A stretch of 64,000 bases of DNA, from the NCBI RefSeq assembly GCF_012849055.1, contig NZ_CP051677.1, forward strand, positions 1,178,001-1,242,000, written 5' to 3'. Below the pieces are notes generated by a model. It saw nothing but the letters and a program-made list of their open reading frames with translations, did not search any database and was not told the origin of the DNA. Numbering within the stretch: position 1 is the first letter of the stretch; every line of letters begins with the position of its first letter. Both the position numbers and the translations under genes were made by a program. This DNA is from Spirosoma rhododendri. GTDB lineage: Bacteria > Bacteroidota > Bacteroidia > Cytophagales > Spirosomataceae. Shown here piece by piece: positions 27,403 through 36,275 of the stretch.

Positions 27403-29499
27403 ATGCTTCGCCACTCCTTCCGTTCCCTGATTCTGCCGGGTTTGCTGGCAGGTGCATTTTCCCTGCCTGTTTCGGCGCAACTCGTCCCCACTGCGGCTGA
27501 TTCGGCCAAAGGTGGACCGGCTGACTTGGGCAAGATGTGGACGTTCGACGCTCCGCCCGCAGCCTATTTTCAAAAGACATACAATTTCACACCCGACGCG
27601 AAATGGTTCGACGAAACACGGCTGGCGGCTCTGCGCTTTGCCGACTATTGCTCGGCCTCGTTCGTGTCGGCCAACGGGCTGGTAATGACCAACCATCACT
27701 GCGCCCGTGAGTCGGGAACGGGCGTGCAACGCAAAGGAGAAGACCTCAACAAAACGGGTTTCTACGCCAAAACGCTGACCGAAGAGCGCAAAGTCGATGG
27801 GTTGTTTGTCGATCAGTTGGTGCAGATTGAAGATATTACCGGCCGGGTGCAGACGGCAATGGGTCAGGCCGGTTCGGAAGAAGACAAGCTACAGGCCCGC
27901 GAAAAAGCATTTGACGACATCAAGAAAGAATACGAGACAAAGACTGGCTGGCAGGGGCTGCAACTTCAGACGATCACGTTCTACAACGGCGGGCGGTACT
28001 CGCTCTACGGTTTCAAACGCTACACCGACGTTCGGCTGGTGTTTATGCCCGAACTGCAACTCGGCTTTTTCGGGGGCGACTACGACAACTTCACCTACCC
28101 GCGCTATGCCCTCGACTGCTCGTTTTTTCGGGTTTATGACAACGGGAAACCACTGAAAACGACGCACTTTTTCAAGTTCAACCCTAGCGGTGTCCGCGAG
28201 GGCGAACCCATTTTCGTCGTCGGCAACCCCGGCCGGACCGAGCGGCTTAAGACCGTCGCTGAACTCGAATTCGACCGCGACCTGCAAACACCTGCTACGC
28301 TGGACCTGTTGAAAAACCGGTCGAAAGCCTTGCAGGCGTACAACACAACGGTCAAGAACGACAGCATTCTGAACGAGATTTTCAGCTACGAAAACAGCAT
28401 CAAAGCGATTAGCGGTCAACTGGCCGGTCTGCGCGACCCGTTTCTGATGGCCCGCAAAGCCAATTTCGAGAAGCAGTTTCAGGCGGCAGCGACGGCCAAG
28501 AACCTACCGGCCGATCAGTTACAGACGTGGAAACAGCTTGCCGACAACACGACTAAACTACGCACCCTGTTCAAAGACGCTACCTACCTCGCCCCCAACG
28601 ACCGCACCGTCGGGCAACTGTTGCCCTTCGCGGCTCTGTTGGTGCAGTACGGTCAACTGGCCGCGCAACGGCCACAAGACGCCGAACGGGCGCGGGGTCT
28701 GGTCGTTGCGCCGGTCATCAAAAACAGGCAGATCGAAGAAGCGTATCTGGCGGCTCACCTCGCCGAAGCACAGGCCGGGCTGGGCAACGACGACCCATAC
28801 GTGAAAGCTGCCCTCAACGGCAAAACACCCGCCGAAGCAGCCGCTTATCTGCTCAAAACCACGAAGCTGACCGACCCGGAGTTTATCAAAGACTTAGCCA
28901 CGCGGGGCGGGTCTATCAATAGTTCGAGCGAGCCGCTGCTGGCACTGGCCCGGATCGGTTTTCCCCGCTACATACAGGCCGCGCAGCAGGCGCAGGCACT
29001 GTCGCAACAACAGGAAGTTTTGCGCGGGCAACTGGGCCGGATGCTGTATGCCGTCTACGGGGCCGCCGTTCCACCCGACGCGACGTTCTCGCTGCGTATC
29101 AACGACGGCGTAGTGAAAAGCTACGATTACAACGGCACCAAAGCCCCGGTCGTCACCACGTTCTCGGGCCTGTACGACCGCAGTTATTCCTTCGCCGGTC
29201 AGGCCGCGTGGCAGTTGCCCGACCGCTGGAAAACTCCACCAACGGCTTTGCTAAAGGAGCCGATGTGCTTTATCACGACCAACGACATCATCGGTGGTAA
29301 CTCCGGCAGCCCGATGATCAACAAAAACCGGGAAGCGGTGGGGCTGGTCTTCGACGGCAACATCGAAAGCCTACCCGGCGAGTTTATCTTCGTCCCCGAC
29401 GCTAACCGCAGCATCTCCGTCCACGCGGGCGGCATGATCGCAGCGATGCGCTACATCTACAAAGCCGACCGGCTCGTGACGGAGTTGGCGGGTAAGTAG
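27403..29499 (+). CDS. S46 family dipeptidyl-peptidase (DPP7/DPP11 type)
   Basis: 698-residue periplasmic serine peptidase that removes dipeptides from the N-terminus of peptides. Signal peptide SFRSLILPGLLAGAFSLPVSAQ. The chymotrypsin-like triad is spread over the chain: His in VMTNHHCARES near residue 90, Asp in GDYDNFTYPRYALD near residue 228, Ser in GGNSGSPMIN near residue 634. A helical domain covers the N-terminus of the substrate between them (about 270-560). The residue after FD in GLVFDGN is Gly; from memory DPP7-type enzymes have Gly there and acidic-specific DPP11 has Arg, so hydrophobic P1 preference is inferred. A DinB gene and an S9 peptidase follow on the same strand. Confidence 0.92.
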   Translation: MLRHSFRSLILPGLLAGAFSLPVSAQLVPTAADSAKGGPADLGKMWTFDAPPAAYFQKTYNFTPDAKWFDETRLAALRFADYCSASFVSANGLVMTNHHCARESGTGVQRKGEDLNKTGFYAKTLTEERKVDGLFVDQLVQIEDITGRVQTAMGQAGSEEDKLQAREKAFDDIKKEYETKTGWQGLQLQTITFYNGGRYSLYGFKRYTDVRLVFMPELQLGFFGGDYDNFTYPRYALDCSFFRVYDNGKPLKTTHFFKFNPSGVREGEPIFVVGNPGRTERLKTVAELEFDRDLQTPATLDLLKNRSKALQAYNTTVKNDSILNEIFSYENSIKAISGQLAGLRDPFLMARKANFEKQFQAAATAKNLPADQLQTWKQLADNTTKLRTLFKDATYLAPNDRTVGQLLPFAALLVQYGQLAAQRPQDAERARGLVVAPVIKNRQIEEAYLAAHLAEAQAGLGNDDPYVKAALNGKTPAEAAAYLLKTTKLTDPEFIKDLATRGGSINSSSEPLLALARIGFPRYIQAAQQAQALSQQQEVLRGQLGRMLYAVYGAAVPPDATFSLRINDGVVKSYDYNGTKAPVVTTFSGLYDRSYSFAGQAAWQLPDRWKTPPTALLKEPMCFITTNDIIGGNSGSPMINKNREAVGLVFDGNIESLPGEFIFVPDANRSISVHAGGMIAAMRYIYKADRLVTELAGK

Positions 29500-29619
29500 T
29501 TCAAGGTTTGAAGTTTAAGGGTTAACGTTGCTCCGGTGCATAGCGAGTAGCAGCTAACCTTGAACATTGAACCGCAAACATTAAACCCCTGAAAAGTGAC
29601 CCAAAACGACCTACCGGCG

Positions 29620-30117
29620 ATGCCGCCATTTTTTGATCGGTACATCAACCTCGTACCGAAAAGCGATGTTCTCGACGCGCTGAAGCAAGCCGCATCATTT
29701 GACGCCCTGATCGACGCGCCAACGCTCGAACGACTGGGCGACCGTCGCTACGCGCCCGGCAAATGGACCGTGACCGACATTCTGCAACACATCATCGACA
29801 CCGAGCGGATTCTGGCGTACCGCGCCCTACGTATCGCCCGCAACGACAAAACGCCCCTGCCCGGCTTCGATGAAGAATCGTTCGCGGAGTTCACCAATGC
29901 CGCTAATCGTACCGTCGCCGATTTGTACGAAGAATACGAACAGCAACGCGCGTCGACGATCCGGCTGTTCAGCAGCTTCACCGACGAGATGCTGCTGCGT
30001 TCCGGCACGGCGTCCGACAAACCAATTTCGACATTGGCGCTGGGTTTTGTGCTCGTCGGACACGCGCAGCACCACGTCAACATCCTGCGCGAACGCTATC
30101 TGCCGTTGCTGGCGTAA
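29620..30117 (+). CDS. DinB family protein (DinB_2, YfiT-like)
   Basis: 165 residues from ATG 29620; GTG 29596 would add eight residues. It is a four-helix bundle of the DinB/YfiT superfamily, metal-binding proteins often acting as thiol-dependent transferases or hydrolases. The three metal-ligand histidines are visible: ILQHIIDTERILAYRAL (first), and the C-terminal VGHAQHHVNILRERY (two). FIDRY-like opening PFFDRYINLVPKSDV is common in the Bacteroidetes group. It lies between two peptidase genes with gaps of 120 and 40 bases. Substrate unknown. Confidence 0.87.
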   Translation: MPPFFDRYINLVPKSDVLDALKQAASFDALIDAPTLERLGDRRYAPGKWTVTDILQHIIDTERILAYRALRIARNDKTPLPGFDEESFAEFTNAANRTVADLYEEYEQQRASTIRLFSSFTDEMLLRSGTASDKPISTLALGFVLVGHAQHHVNILRERYLPLLA

Positions 30118-30157
30118 ATTGCCTGACCTCTTTTTTCATCAACAAACAACCTGTTTC

Positions 30158-32359
30158 ATGATTCGACAAACTACCGTGCTGTTACTCTGCGTCGCGCAGA
30201 TGGCACTGGGGCAAACCAAACAAAAAGTCACCGTTACCGACCTCACCCGCATCAAGCAGGTGGGGGCCGTCGATCTGTCGCCGGATGGCAAACGCGCCGT
30301 GTACGCCCTGACGACAATCGAACCCAACCCCGACCAGAAAGACGAATACGACTACCGGACGCACCTTTACCTGACCAACCTGCAACCTGGCGACAGCCGC
30401 GCCCTGACGCGGGGCAGCGAATCGGCCCGGCAGGCGGCATGGTCGCCCGATGGCAAGTCAATTGCGTTTTCACGGACGGTAAAGGGCAAGCCGCAGGTAT
30501 TTGTGATGCCACTCGACGGGGGCGAAGCCTGGCAACTGACCAGCACACCCTACGGCGCGTCGGGGCCAATGTGGTCGCCGGATGGCAAGCGGATTGTGTT
30601 CACGGCCACCGTGTCGATGGCCGAGATGCTGAATGACTCCCTGCTGAACCCATCGAAGGGCGGGCCGGTATGGCCGCTCGAAAAACCGGGTTTTCGGACT
30701 AACGACTTTGTTAAAATCGACAAAAAAGTAAAAGCGAATCCCGACGGATCGCTGGCCGAAGTCCGGGCGTACCTGAACAAGGACGTTGAGGATAAAAAGG
30801 CCAAGGTCATCAACCGGCTAAACTTTCAGGGCGAATCGACCACCGAACCCGACCCCAGCTTTACGCACCTGTACATTGTCGATGTCACCGAAAAAGCGCA
30901 GCCCAAACCGCTGACGCGCGGCTTCTCGACTACGCGGGCGGCTGTCTGGCTTCCCAACGGGCAGGGTCTACTGGCCGTATCAGACCGCGATTCGCTCAAA
31001 CACCCTGACCGCGAGCAGGACAACGCCATTGTGTTCATTGCTGCCGATGGGTCGGGGCAGCGTCGTCCGGTGCTGAGCGAAGCGGGAAAAAGCTACGGCT
31101 CCCCCACCCCCTCGCCCGACGGTAAGCTGTTGACCTATCTGGTATCTCCCGCCGAAGGCATCACGCAGTCGCAGGTCGGATTGGTAAGTCTGAATGGCAC
31201 GACGGTATCGACTCCCCGGCTCGTCACATTCGACCGGGCGGCTGGCAATATGACGTGGGCTAAACTGCCCGCTGCGGGCAAAAAGGCCCCTGCCGGTTAC
31301 GCGATTTACTTCACGGCCAACGCCAACGGCGGGGTGCCCATCTACCGGCTCGACCCGGCGTCGCTACAGGTCACGCAACTCACCGATTTCGAGCAGGGCA
31401 TCACCAGCTTCGACGCCGAAAACGGACAACTTCTTTTTTCGCGTACGGAACTCGTCAACCCATCCGAACTGTACAAAGCCGACGCGCTGGCGAAAAATGC
31501 CGTCAAGCTGACGACGCACAACGACTGGGTGGCACAGCGGCAGTTGAGTACGCCCGAAAAACGCACCTACAAAAACTCGCTCGGCCAAACCGTCGACTAC
31601 TGGATCATGAAACCGGCCGTGGTCGAAACGGGTAAGACATACCCTCTGCTGCTGAATATGCACGGCGGCCCGACGGCCATGTGGGGGCCGGGCGAATCGT
31701 CGATGTGGCACGAGTTTCAGTATATGTGTTCGCAGGGCTACGGCATCGTATACGCCAACCCGCGCGGGTCGGGCGGCTACGGGCTGAACTTCCAGCAGGC
31801 CAACAAAAAAGACTGGGGCACCGGCCCGACTGAAGACGTACTGGCAGCCGCCACCGCTGCCGCCCGCGAAAAATGGGTCGACACGAGTCGTCAGGTGATT
31901 ACGGGTGGCTCGTACGCGGGCTACCTGACGGCCTGGATTGTGGGGCACGATAACCGCTTCAAAGCCGCTTTTTCGCAGCGCGGTGTTTACGACCTGACTA
32001 CGTTCCTCGGCGAAGGCAACGCCTGGCGGCTGGTTCCTAATTATTTCGAGTACCCATGGATGCCCGGCGCGCAGGTACTCGACGCCAACTCGCCCTACAC
32101 CTTCGTGCAAAACATCAAAACGCCCCTGCTCATCAAGCACGGCGAAAACGACCTACGCACGGGCGTTATCCAGAGCGAGATGATGTACAAAAGCCTGAAA
32201 ATTATGGGTAAACCCGTCGAATACGTACGGATGCCCGGTGCCACGCACGAACTGAGCCGCAGCGGCAACGTCCGGCAGCGCATCGACCGGCTACTGCGGA
32301 TTTACGAATTCTTCGAACGCTACGTCGGCCCCGACGCGCAGGGTCTGACGCAGAAATAA
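30158..32359 (+). CDS. S9 family prolyl oligopeptidase-type peptidase
   Basis: 733 residues from ATG 30158; the open frame runs back into the DinB gene but the signal peptide QTTVLLLCVAQMALGQ fixes the start. Residues about 30-430 are a beta-propeller of WD40-like strands (AVDLSPDGKRAVYALT, QAAWSPDGKSIAFSR, PMWSPDGKRIVFTAT, SPTPSPDGKLLTYL). Residues about 470-733 are the alpha/beta-hydrolase: Ser in GGSYAGYLTAW, Asp in HGENDLRT, His in PGATHELSR. It resembles dipeptidyl aminopeptidase/acylaminoacyl peptidases and would act on short peptides in the periplasm, fitting the S46 peptidase upstream. A terminator follows. Confidence 0.93.
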   Translation: MIRQTTVLLLCVAQMALGQTKQKVTVTDLTRIKQVGAVDLSPDGKRAVYALTTIEPNPDQKDEYDYRTHLYLTNLQPGDSRALTRGSESARQAAWSPDGKSIAFSRTVKGKPQVFVMPLDGGEAWQLTSTPYGASGPMWSPDGKRIVFTATVSMAEMLNDSLLNPSKGGPVWPLEKPGFRTNDFVKIDKKVKANPDGSLAEVRAYLNKDVEDKKAKVINRLNFQGESTTEPDPSFTHLYIVDVTEKAQPKPLTRGFSTTRAAVWLPNGQGLLAVSDRDSLKHPDREQDNAIVFIAADGSGQRRPVLSEAGKSYGSPTPSPDGKLLTYLVSPAEGITQSQVGLVSLNGTTVSTPRLVTFDRAAGNMTWAKLPAAGKKAPAGYAIYFTANANGGVPIYRLDPASLQVTQLTDFEQGITSFDAENGQLLFSRTELVNPSELYKADALAKNAVKLTTHNDWVAQRQLSTPEKRTYKNSLGQTVDYWIMKPAVVETGKTYPLLLNMHGGPTAMWGPGESSMWHEFQYMCSQGYGIVYANPRGSGGYGLNFQQANKKDWGTGPTEDVLAAATAAAREKWVDTSRQVITGGSYAGYLTAWIVGHDNRFKAAFSQRGVYDLTTFLGEGNAWRLVPNYFEYPWMPGAQVLDANSPYTFVQNIKTPLLIKHGENDLRTGVIQSEMMYKSLKIMGKPVEYVRMPGATHELSRSGNVRQRIDRLLRIYEFFERYVGPDAQGLTQK

Positions 32360-32392
32360 ACCCAACCACACGAACTGTTTCGCGGTTAGATT

Positions 32393-32429
32393 GCTGAATC
32401 GACGCACTGACGTCGATTCAGCTTTTTTT
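32393..32429 (+). terminator. Terminator of the peptidase cluster
   Basis: gctgaatcgacg pairs perfectly with cgtcgattcagc (12 bp, 6-base loop) and is followed by seven T. Confidence 0.9.
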
Positions 32430-32436
32430 ATCCCCT

Positions 32437-33125
32437 ATGATGATGAGCAAACCAACCCCGGAGCCACTTGAGCAGGCCCATAAATTTCAGTTCTGGCAAG
32501 AGCAGATGATCAGCAACGGCCTGATCATCAATAAGATTGACGAGAAGTACATCCGCCGACGTCATAACGGCGAAGTGCTGTTTGCCATGCTGGAGGTCGA
32601 CGCTACCACGCCCGAAGGCGACAAGATTCCCCCGCCCTGTTTTTGAAAGGACACGCCGTTTCGATGATGGTTTGCCTGATCGATGACCAAACGGGCGAAA
32701 AATTCGTCGTACTTGTTCGGCAACGGCGCATCTGCGACGGGTCGCAAACGTATGAGCATCCGGCCGGTATGGTCGACGCCAGCGACGCTCCCGACGAGGT
32801 AGCCGCCCGCGAACTAAGCGAGGAAATCGGTATGACCGTCACCCCCGATGCGCTGACTCAGCTAAACCCCCGGCTATTCTTCCCGAGTACCGGCACCAGC
32901 GACGAAGGCATGCACTTCTTCTTTATTGAGCGTACCCTGCCCCGAAACGAAATCATGGCATTCCACCACAAGAATATGGGCAGCGATGCCGAGTTTGAAC
33001 GGATCACGACCGTTGTAACGAGTTTGCCAGAATCGCACAAGCTGATTAACAACGTTAACGGCCTGTTGCTCAACTTCATGTACCTTAAGCACGTCGGCGA
33101 TTACAAAACGATGGCGTTGTTGTAA
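32437..33125 (+). pseudogene. NUDIX hydrolase, split by a -1 frameshift
   Basis: Two frames together make one NUDIX pyrophosphohydrolase of about 229 residues. The first frame (32437-32646) has FQFWQEQMISNGLIINKIDEKY and ends PPPCF then TGA. The second continues from TTG 32643 with LKGHAVSMMVCLIDD and holds the NUDIX box (GMVDASDAPDEVAARELSEEIG, an imperfect match to GX5EX7REUXEEXGU). The join is at a run of five T (32640-32644); a sixth T would restore one frame reading CFLKGHAV. No start-like ATG or spacing supports two separate genes. Causes: sequencing error in a homopolymer, true decay, or slippage at the stop. Family firm; state of the gene open. Confidence 0.8.
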
Positions 33126-33167
33126 GGTTTTTTCGGCGTTGCATTGCGTCTATTCAACCGCAATCCT

Positions 33168-33175
33168 TATCTTTG
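33168..33175 (+). promoter_or_regulatory. tRNA-Arg promoter -7 box
   Basis: TATCTTTG, exact TAnnTTTG, 21 bases before the tRNA. A TTG at 33144-33146 fits the -33 position at 21-base spacing. Confidence 0.7.
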
Positions 33176-33195
33176 CGGTCCCAACCGGGGAATTT

Positions 33196-33267
33196 GCTTC
33201 CGTAGTTCAATGGATAGAATTTCGGTTTCCGGTACCGACGATAGGGGTTCGAATCCCTTCGGGAGCA
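33196..33267 (+). tRNA. tRNA-Arg (anticodon CCG)
   Basis: Cloverleaf is complete: acceptor gcttccg / cgggagc with one G-U pair, D arm gttc...gaat, anticodon stem tcggt / accga around loop ttccggt (anticodon ccg at positions 34-36), T arm ggggttcgaatccc, discriminator A. CCA is not encoded. Its 3' end is the integration target of the element that follows. Confidence 0.93.
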
Positions 33268-33271
33268 CAAA
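33252..33271 (+). other. attL: integration site repeat at the tRNA 3' end
   Basis: The T-arm and acceptor end of tRNA-Arg plus four bases (aatcccttcgggagcacaaa), identical to 44423-44442. Confidence 0.88.
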
Positions 33272-33302
33272 TCCTGTATTTTACCCGATACAGTGAAACG
33301 GC

Positions 33303-33337
33303 AAAAAGGCTAACTATCAACTAGTTAGCCTTTTTTG
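33303..33337 (+). terminator. Element-borne terminator behind the tRNA
   Basis: aaaaaggctaacta pairs perfectly with tagttagccttttt (14 bp, 5-base loop) and ends in a T-run. It replaces the tRNA's original terminator, now 11 kb away at 44435-44486. Confidence 0.88.
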
Positions 33338-33369
33338 TTTATCTAGCTTTATCGAAAGAAATACGGTTT

Positions 33370-33389
33370 CGTCAACTAAATCCGTCAAC
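33370..33389 (+). promoter_or_regulatory. Putative left arm-type recombinase sites
   Basis: Two CGTCAAC motifs in direct orientation, at 33370-33376 and 33383-33389 (13 bases apart), between attL and the integrase gene. The same pair with 12-base spacing is at the right end. Confidence 0.5.
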
Positions 33390-33438
33390 CGCATCAGTAT
33401 TGTTTGTAACTTGGAAGTGACCAAACCAAGTACTGCTG

Positions 33439-34761
33439 ATGAAAACCGTATCCGATCAGGACGTAAAGTTTCTGCTCAAAGACCCCCGCGCCGACCGGCC
33501 AACCCTCATTTCGCTCGTTTATCGGTACAATAACACCCGGCTTGTCTATTCAACCGGCCTGACTATTGAGCCTTATCAGTGGGATATTGCCAACCAACGC
33601 GCACACGTCAACCAGAAAGGCCGAACCATACGGGAAACGTATCAAACCATCAACGCGGGTATTGATCGCCACAGGGCCGCGTTTAAGACCGTCCTGACGC
33701 GCCTGCAACTGGCAAACGTCCCACTCGACAACGACACGCTGAAACAGCACCTGAACGCCGAAATGGGCCGGGTGAAGAAACCCAAACCCGAACCTGTTGT
33801 TGAGGTTGACCGGGAACCGTTTACGGCCTTCATCGAACGGTTTGTAAGTCTGGCAGAGGATGGCAAACGGCTGAACGCAAAAAACGCCCGCTATTCCCGC
33901 TACACGTTAGCCAGCTACCGCGTCCTGAAAGGGCTGCTGATCGAATACAAGACAGACACCCGCAGCCCGATTGATTACGACGCCTTTAGCCTGACGTTCT
34001 ACAACAGTTTCAAGATATGGCTAACCAACCGGGGCCTGTCGCTGAACTATGTGGGCTGTCTGCTGAAGAATCTGAAGATATTGCTGAAACAGGCACACGC
34101 TGACGGACTCCACACAAACACCGTATTTCAGCACAGAGACTTCAAAAAGTTCTCAGAGGACGTAGACAGCGTTTACCTGTCTGACGACGAGCTGACGGCA
34201 ATCTTTACCCTCAGCCTGACCCAAACACCGGGCCTTGATCGGGCGCGTGACCTGTTTCTGATTGGCTGCTTCACGGGGTTACGGTTTTCGGACTTCTCCG
34301 AACTACGGCCCGAAAACATCACACACAACGGCCGAACGCTGACCTGCCGAACGCTGACCTGCCGAACGCAGAAAACAGCGGAGCGGGTAGTAATACCCCT
34401 TAACTCCAAAGTGCGGGCTATTCTGGAAAAGTACGACGGGGTGCCCCCTCAGCCGATCAGCAACCAACGCCTGAACGAACATCTGAAAGAATTAGGCAAA
34501 AAGGCAGGGCTAACGGAGCGGGTTGAGGTTACCCGCACGGAGGGCGGTAGCCGTAAAACGCGCTACGTTCAAAAATGGGAGTTGATAGGCACCCACACCG
34601 CCCGCCGTTCATTCGCTACAAACGCATATCTGGCAAAGGTTGACCCGGTTCAGATTATGAAGATCACCGGCCACCGTTCCGAAAAGATGCTGCTACGCTA
34701 CATCAAAGTTTCATCGGAGCAAAACGCCATGCTGCTACTTGACCACGCTCACTTTCAATAA
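33439..34761 (+). CDS. Tyrosine recombinase/integrase (phage integrase SAM-like)
   Basis: 440-residue site-specific recombinase that would join the element's att site to tRNA-Arg. N-terminal arm-binding part with Bacteroidetes-type start (LVYRYNNTRLVYSTGLTIEPYQWD), a SAM-like core-binding domain (about residues 135-225, FTAFIERFVSLAEDGKR... SYRVLKGLLIEY), and the catalytic domain: first Arg in FTGLRFSDFSEL near 277, beta-hairpin Lys in RTQKTAERVVIPL near 315, His-x-x-Arg in GTHTARRSFATNAY near 390, and GHRSEKMLLRYIKV near 415 with the nucleophile Tyr. A 15-bp tandem duplication (34331-34369) adds RTLTC just before the lysine strand. All catalytic residues are present, so it may be active. Confidence 0.93.
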   Translation: MKTVSDQDVKFLLKDPRADRPTLISLVYRYNNTRLVYSTGLTIEPYQWDIANQRAHVNQKGRTIRETYQTINAGIDRHRAAFKTVLTRLQLANVPLDNDTLKQHLNAEMGRVKKPKPEPVVEVDREPFTAFIERFVSLAEDGKRLNAKNARYSRYTLASYRVLKGLLIEYKTDTRSPIDYDAFSLTFYNSFKIWLTNRGLSLNYVGCLLKNLKILLKQAHADGLHTNTVFQHRDFKKFSEDVDSVYLSDDELTAIFTLSLTQTPGLDRARDLFLIGCFTGLRFSDFSELRPENITHNGRTLTCRTLTCRTQKTAERVVIPLNSKVRAILEKYDGVPPQPISNQRLNEHLKELGKKAGLTERVEVTRTEGGSRKTRYVQKWELIGTHTARRSFATNAYLAKVDPVQIMKITGHRSEKMLLRYIKVSSEQNAMLLLDHAHFQ

Positions 34762-34779
34762 CAGCAAACCACGGCAACC

Positions 34780-34989
34780 ATGCAAGGCATACACGTTATA
34801 AACGACCCCAACGGCAAACCCTTCGTGCTGACCATTGACCTACACAACCTTGCACCCGACGCTGTTCCGCTCGTCGTTGGTCTGCTGAATTTGTTGGAGC
34901 AACAGGCAGAGGAAACTGACCGCCCTAACTGGCAGGCGGTTTCTCAGACCTTGCTTAATCAAGGTTCTGGCACTGGTGAACATATTTAA
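34780..34989 (+). CDS. Small protein, antitoxin-like N-terminus
   Basis: 69 residues, starting 18 bases after the integrase stop. The start MQGIHVINDPNGKPFVLTID resembles small Bacteroidetes proteins found beside RelE-type toxins (a strand-loop-strand reading ...NDxxGKPxxxxIDL). The second half is a leucine-rich helix (PLVVGLLNLLEQQAEE). No toxin gene is next to it. Antitoxin is only a guess; it may regulate the integrase or be a remnant. Confidence 0.5.
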   Translation: MQGIHVINDPNGKPFVLTIDLHNLAPDAVPLVVGLLNLLEQQAEETDRPNWQAVSQTLLNQGSGTGEHI

Positions 34990-35030
34990 GTAGGCAGTGA
35001 CCAATAGACGTGTAAAACATCCCCAATGAT

Positions 35031-35855
35031 ATGCCATTTGAAAACGTAACAACTGTCAATAATCTACTAAGGAATTCAATTGAGGGTATTGAATTCTTAT
35101 TGAGAAACAGAGATAACTTATTCTACACTGTCGCGCCTAATTCCGACTTCATGAAGAGGGCGATAGATGTGGCTATCAGTCTACAAAAGTTGGATGACGA
35201 CAATTTAGTTGATCGCTTCAGTGAAGAAATATCAAACAGTTTTCTATTGAGCGATGACAATAATAAACTTTTGAGACTTTTGAATGTTGTGTCAGGCAAA
35301 ATATTTGAATTATGGGGATCTTTGAGCAAGTATAACGAGAGTAATGTAGCCGATGAAAACACTGATAAGTACTTATCTCAGCATGATTACGAAATATTAA
35401 CTATCATCAAAAAATACGCAACTCTTACATCAAATAAGGAACGGTATGACAATGCCTATTACCCGATAATGAGAGTTATAGAGGAGTTATTTAACGAGTC
35501 TGACCGGATAAATGAAATGAAACGTTTCTCTTTCTACGATGACACGCAAACAACATTAATTCCATCACCGGAGACATTCCAACCAATAGGTTCTGATGTA
35601 AAACTTCTGTGGAATGGTACCAACAGAGTACTATATGATCTTTTTGCTCAATTATCTCTGATAGATGTCAAGCCAGGACAGCGATTGATTGGAAATACGA
35701 TTAAAGAATTAGCACGGTTCTTATCAGAGCACGTGGAAGGTTTACCAAGTGTGGAAACGGTAGAGAGGGAATTGGAAAAGATGCGGGAGCCACAGGGATT
35801 AGAGAAGGCAAAACGGGGACGCATTGATTTACACATTACGAAAGAGACTGACTAA
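35031..35855 (+). CDS. AT-rich cargo protein of unknown function, RteC-like C-terminus
   Basis: 274 residues with clearly lower GC and different codon use from all neighbours (many Asn, Lys, Ile; AAT, TTA, ATA codons), so probably acquired separately. No signal peptide or membrane segment. The first 180 residues are mostly helical and acidic with no motif I know. The last 90 residues (VKLLWNGTNRVLYDLFAQL, then a helix IKELARFLSEHVEG, then SVETVERELEKMR) resemble the C-terminal domain of RteC-type and related Bacteroidetes element proteins. A regulatory or defence role is possible; neither is shown. ATG 35031 is the only good start. Confidence 0.65.
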   Translation: MPFENVTTVNNLLRNSIEGIEFLLRNRDNLFYTVAPNSDFMKRAIDVAISLQKLDDDNLVDRFSEEISNSFLLSDDNNKLLRLLNVVSGKIFELWGSLSKYNESNVADENTDKYLSQHDYEILTIIKKYATLTSNKERYDNAYYPIMRVIEELFNESDRINEMKRFSFYDDTQTTLIPSPETFQPIGSDVKLLWNGTNRVLYDLFAQLSLIDVKPGQRLIGNTIKELARFLSEHVEGLPSVETVERELEKMREPQGLEKAKRGRIDLHITKETD

Positions 35856-35942
35856 TTTAACTTGTTACGGGAAACGTTACGCCCGTAAAAATCTGCTGAT
35901 TCACTTACGCCAACTTTGAGCCGTACTAAATCAACTACGGCC

Positions 35943-36275
35943 ATGTACGGCACAGTAACACAAATACAAATAACGCCCGATCAGTTGACCGAACTGGTAC
36001 GGGGGGCCGTTCGCTCTGAACTGGCTAACTACATACCGCCCGCGCCGGAAGGCTCTACCCTGCCGGACCTGCTAACACGTCGCCAGACAGCCGACGCCTT
36101 ACAAGTTAGCCTGACGACCCTACACGATTGGGCAACAGATACTGACGACCGCCCGGCGGTGTTGGTGCCGCGCAAAATTAACGGCCGGGTACGGTATCAA
36201 AAGGCAGACGTATTGGCCGCGCTAAAACAGCCGCGCCGGTTCCGGCATAAGGCAGACGAGGGCCGGAACCAATGA
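35943..36275 (+). CDS. Helix-turn-helix DNA-binding protein (excisionase/MerR-like)
   Basis: 110 residues from ATG 35943 (TTG 35916 is upstream in frame). Residues about 45-95 (LLTRRQTADALQVSLTTLHDWATD ... ALVPRKINGRVRYQKADVLAALK) form the winged helix of the HTH_17/excisionase group that is standard in Bacteroidetes integrative elements. It may direct excision or control the replication gene. Its stop overlaps the start of the next gene (ATGA at 36272-36275), so both are coupled. Confidence 0.87.
   Translation: MYGTVTQIQITPDQLTELVRGAVRSELANYIPPAPEGSTLPDLLTRRQTADALQVSLTTLHDWATDTDDRPAVLVPRKINGRVRYQKADVLAALKQPRRFRHKADEGRNQ

Noticed and set aside
32643..33125. Separate short NUDIX gene starting at TTG 32643
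   Set aside because: The text joins smoothly with the upstream frame (PPPCF then LKGHAV), the start would overlap the stop, and the N-terminal part would be an orphan.
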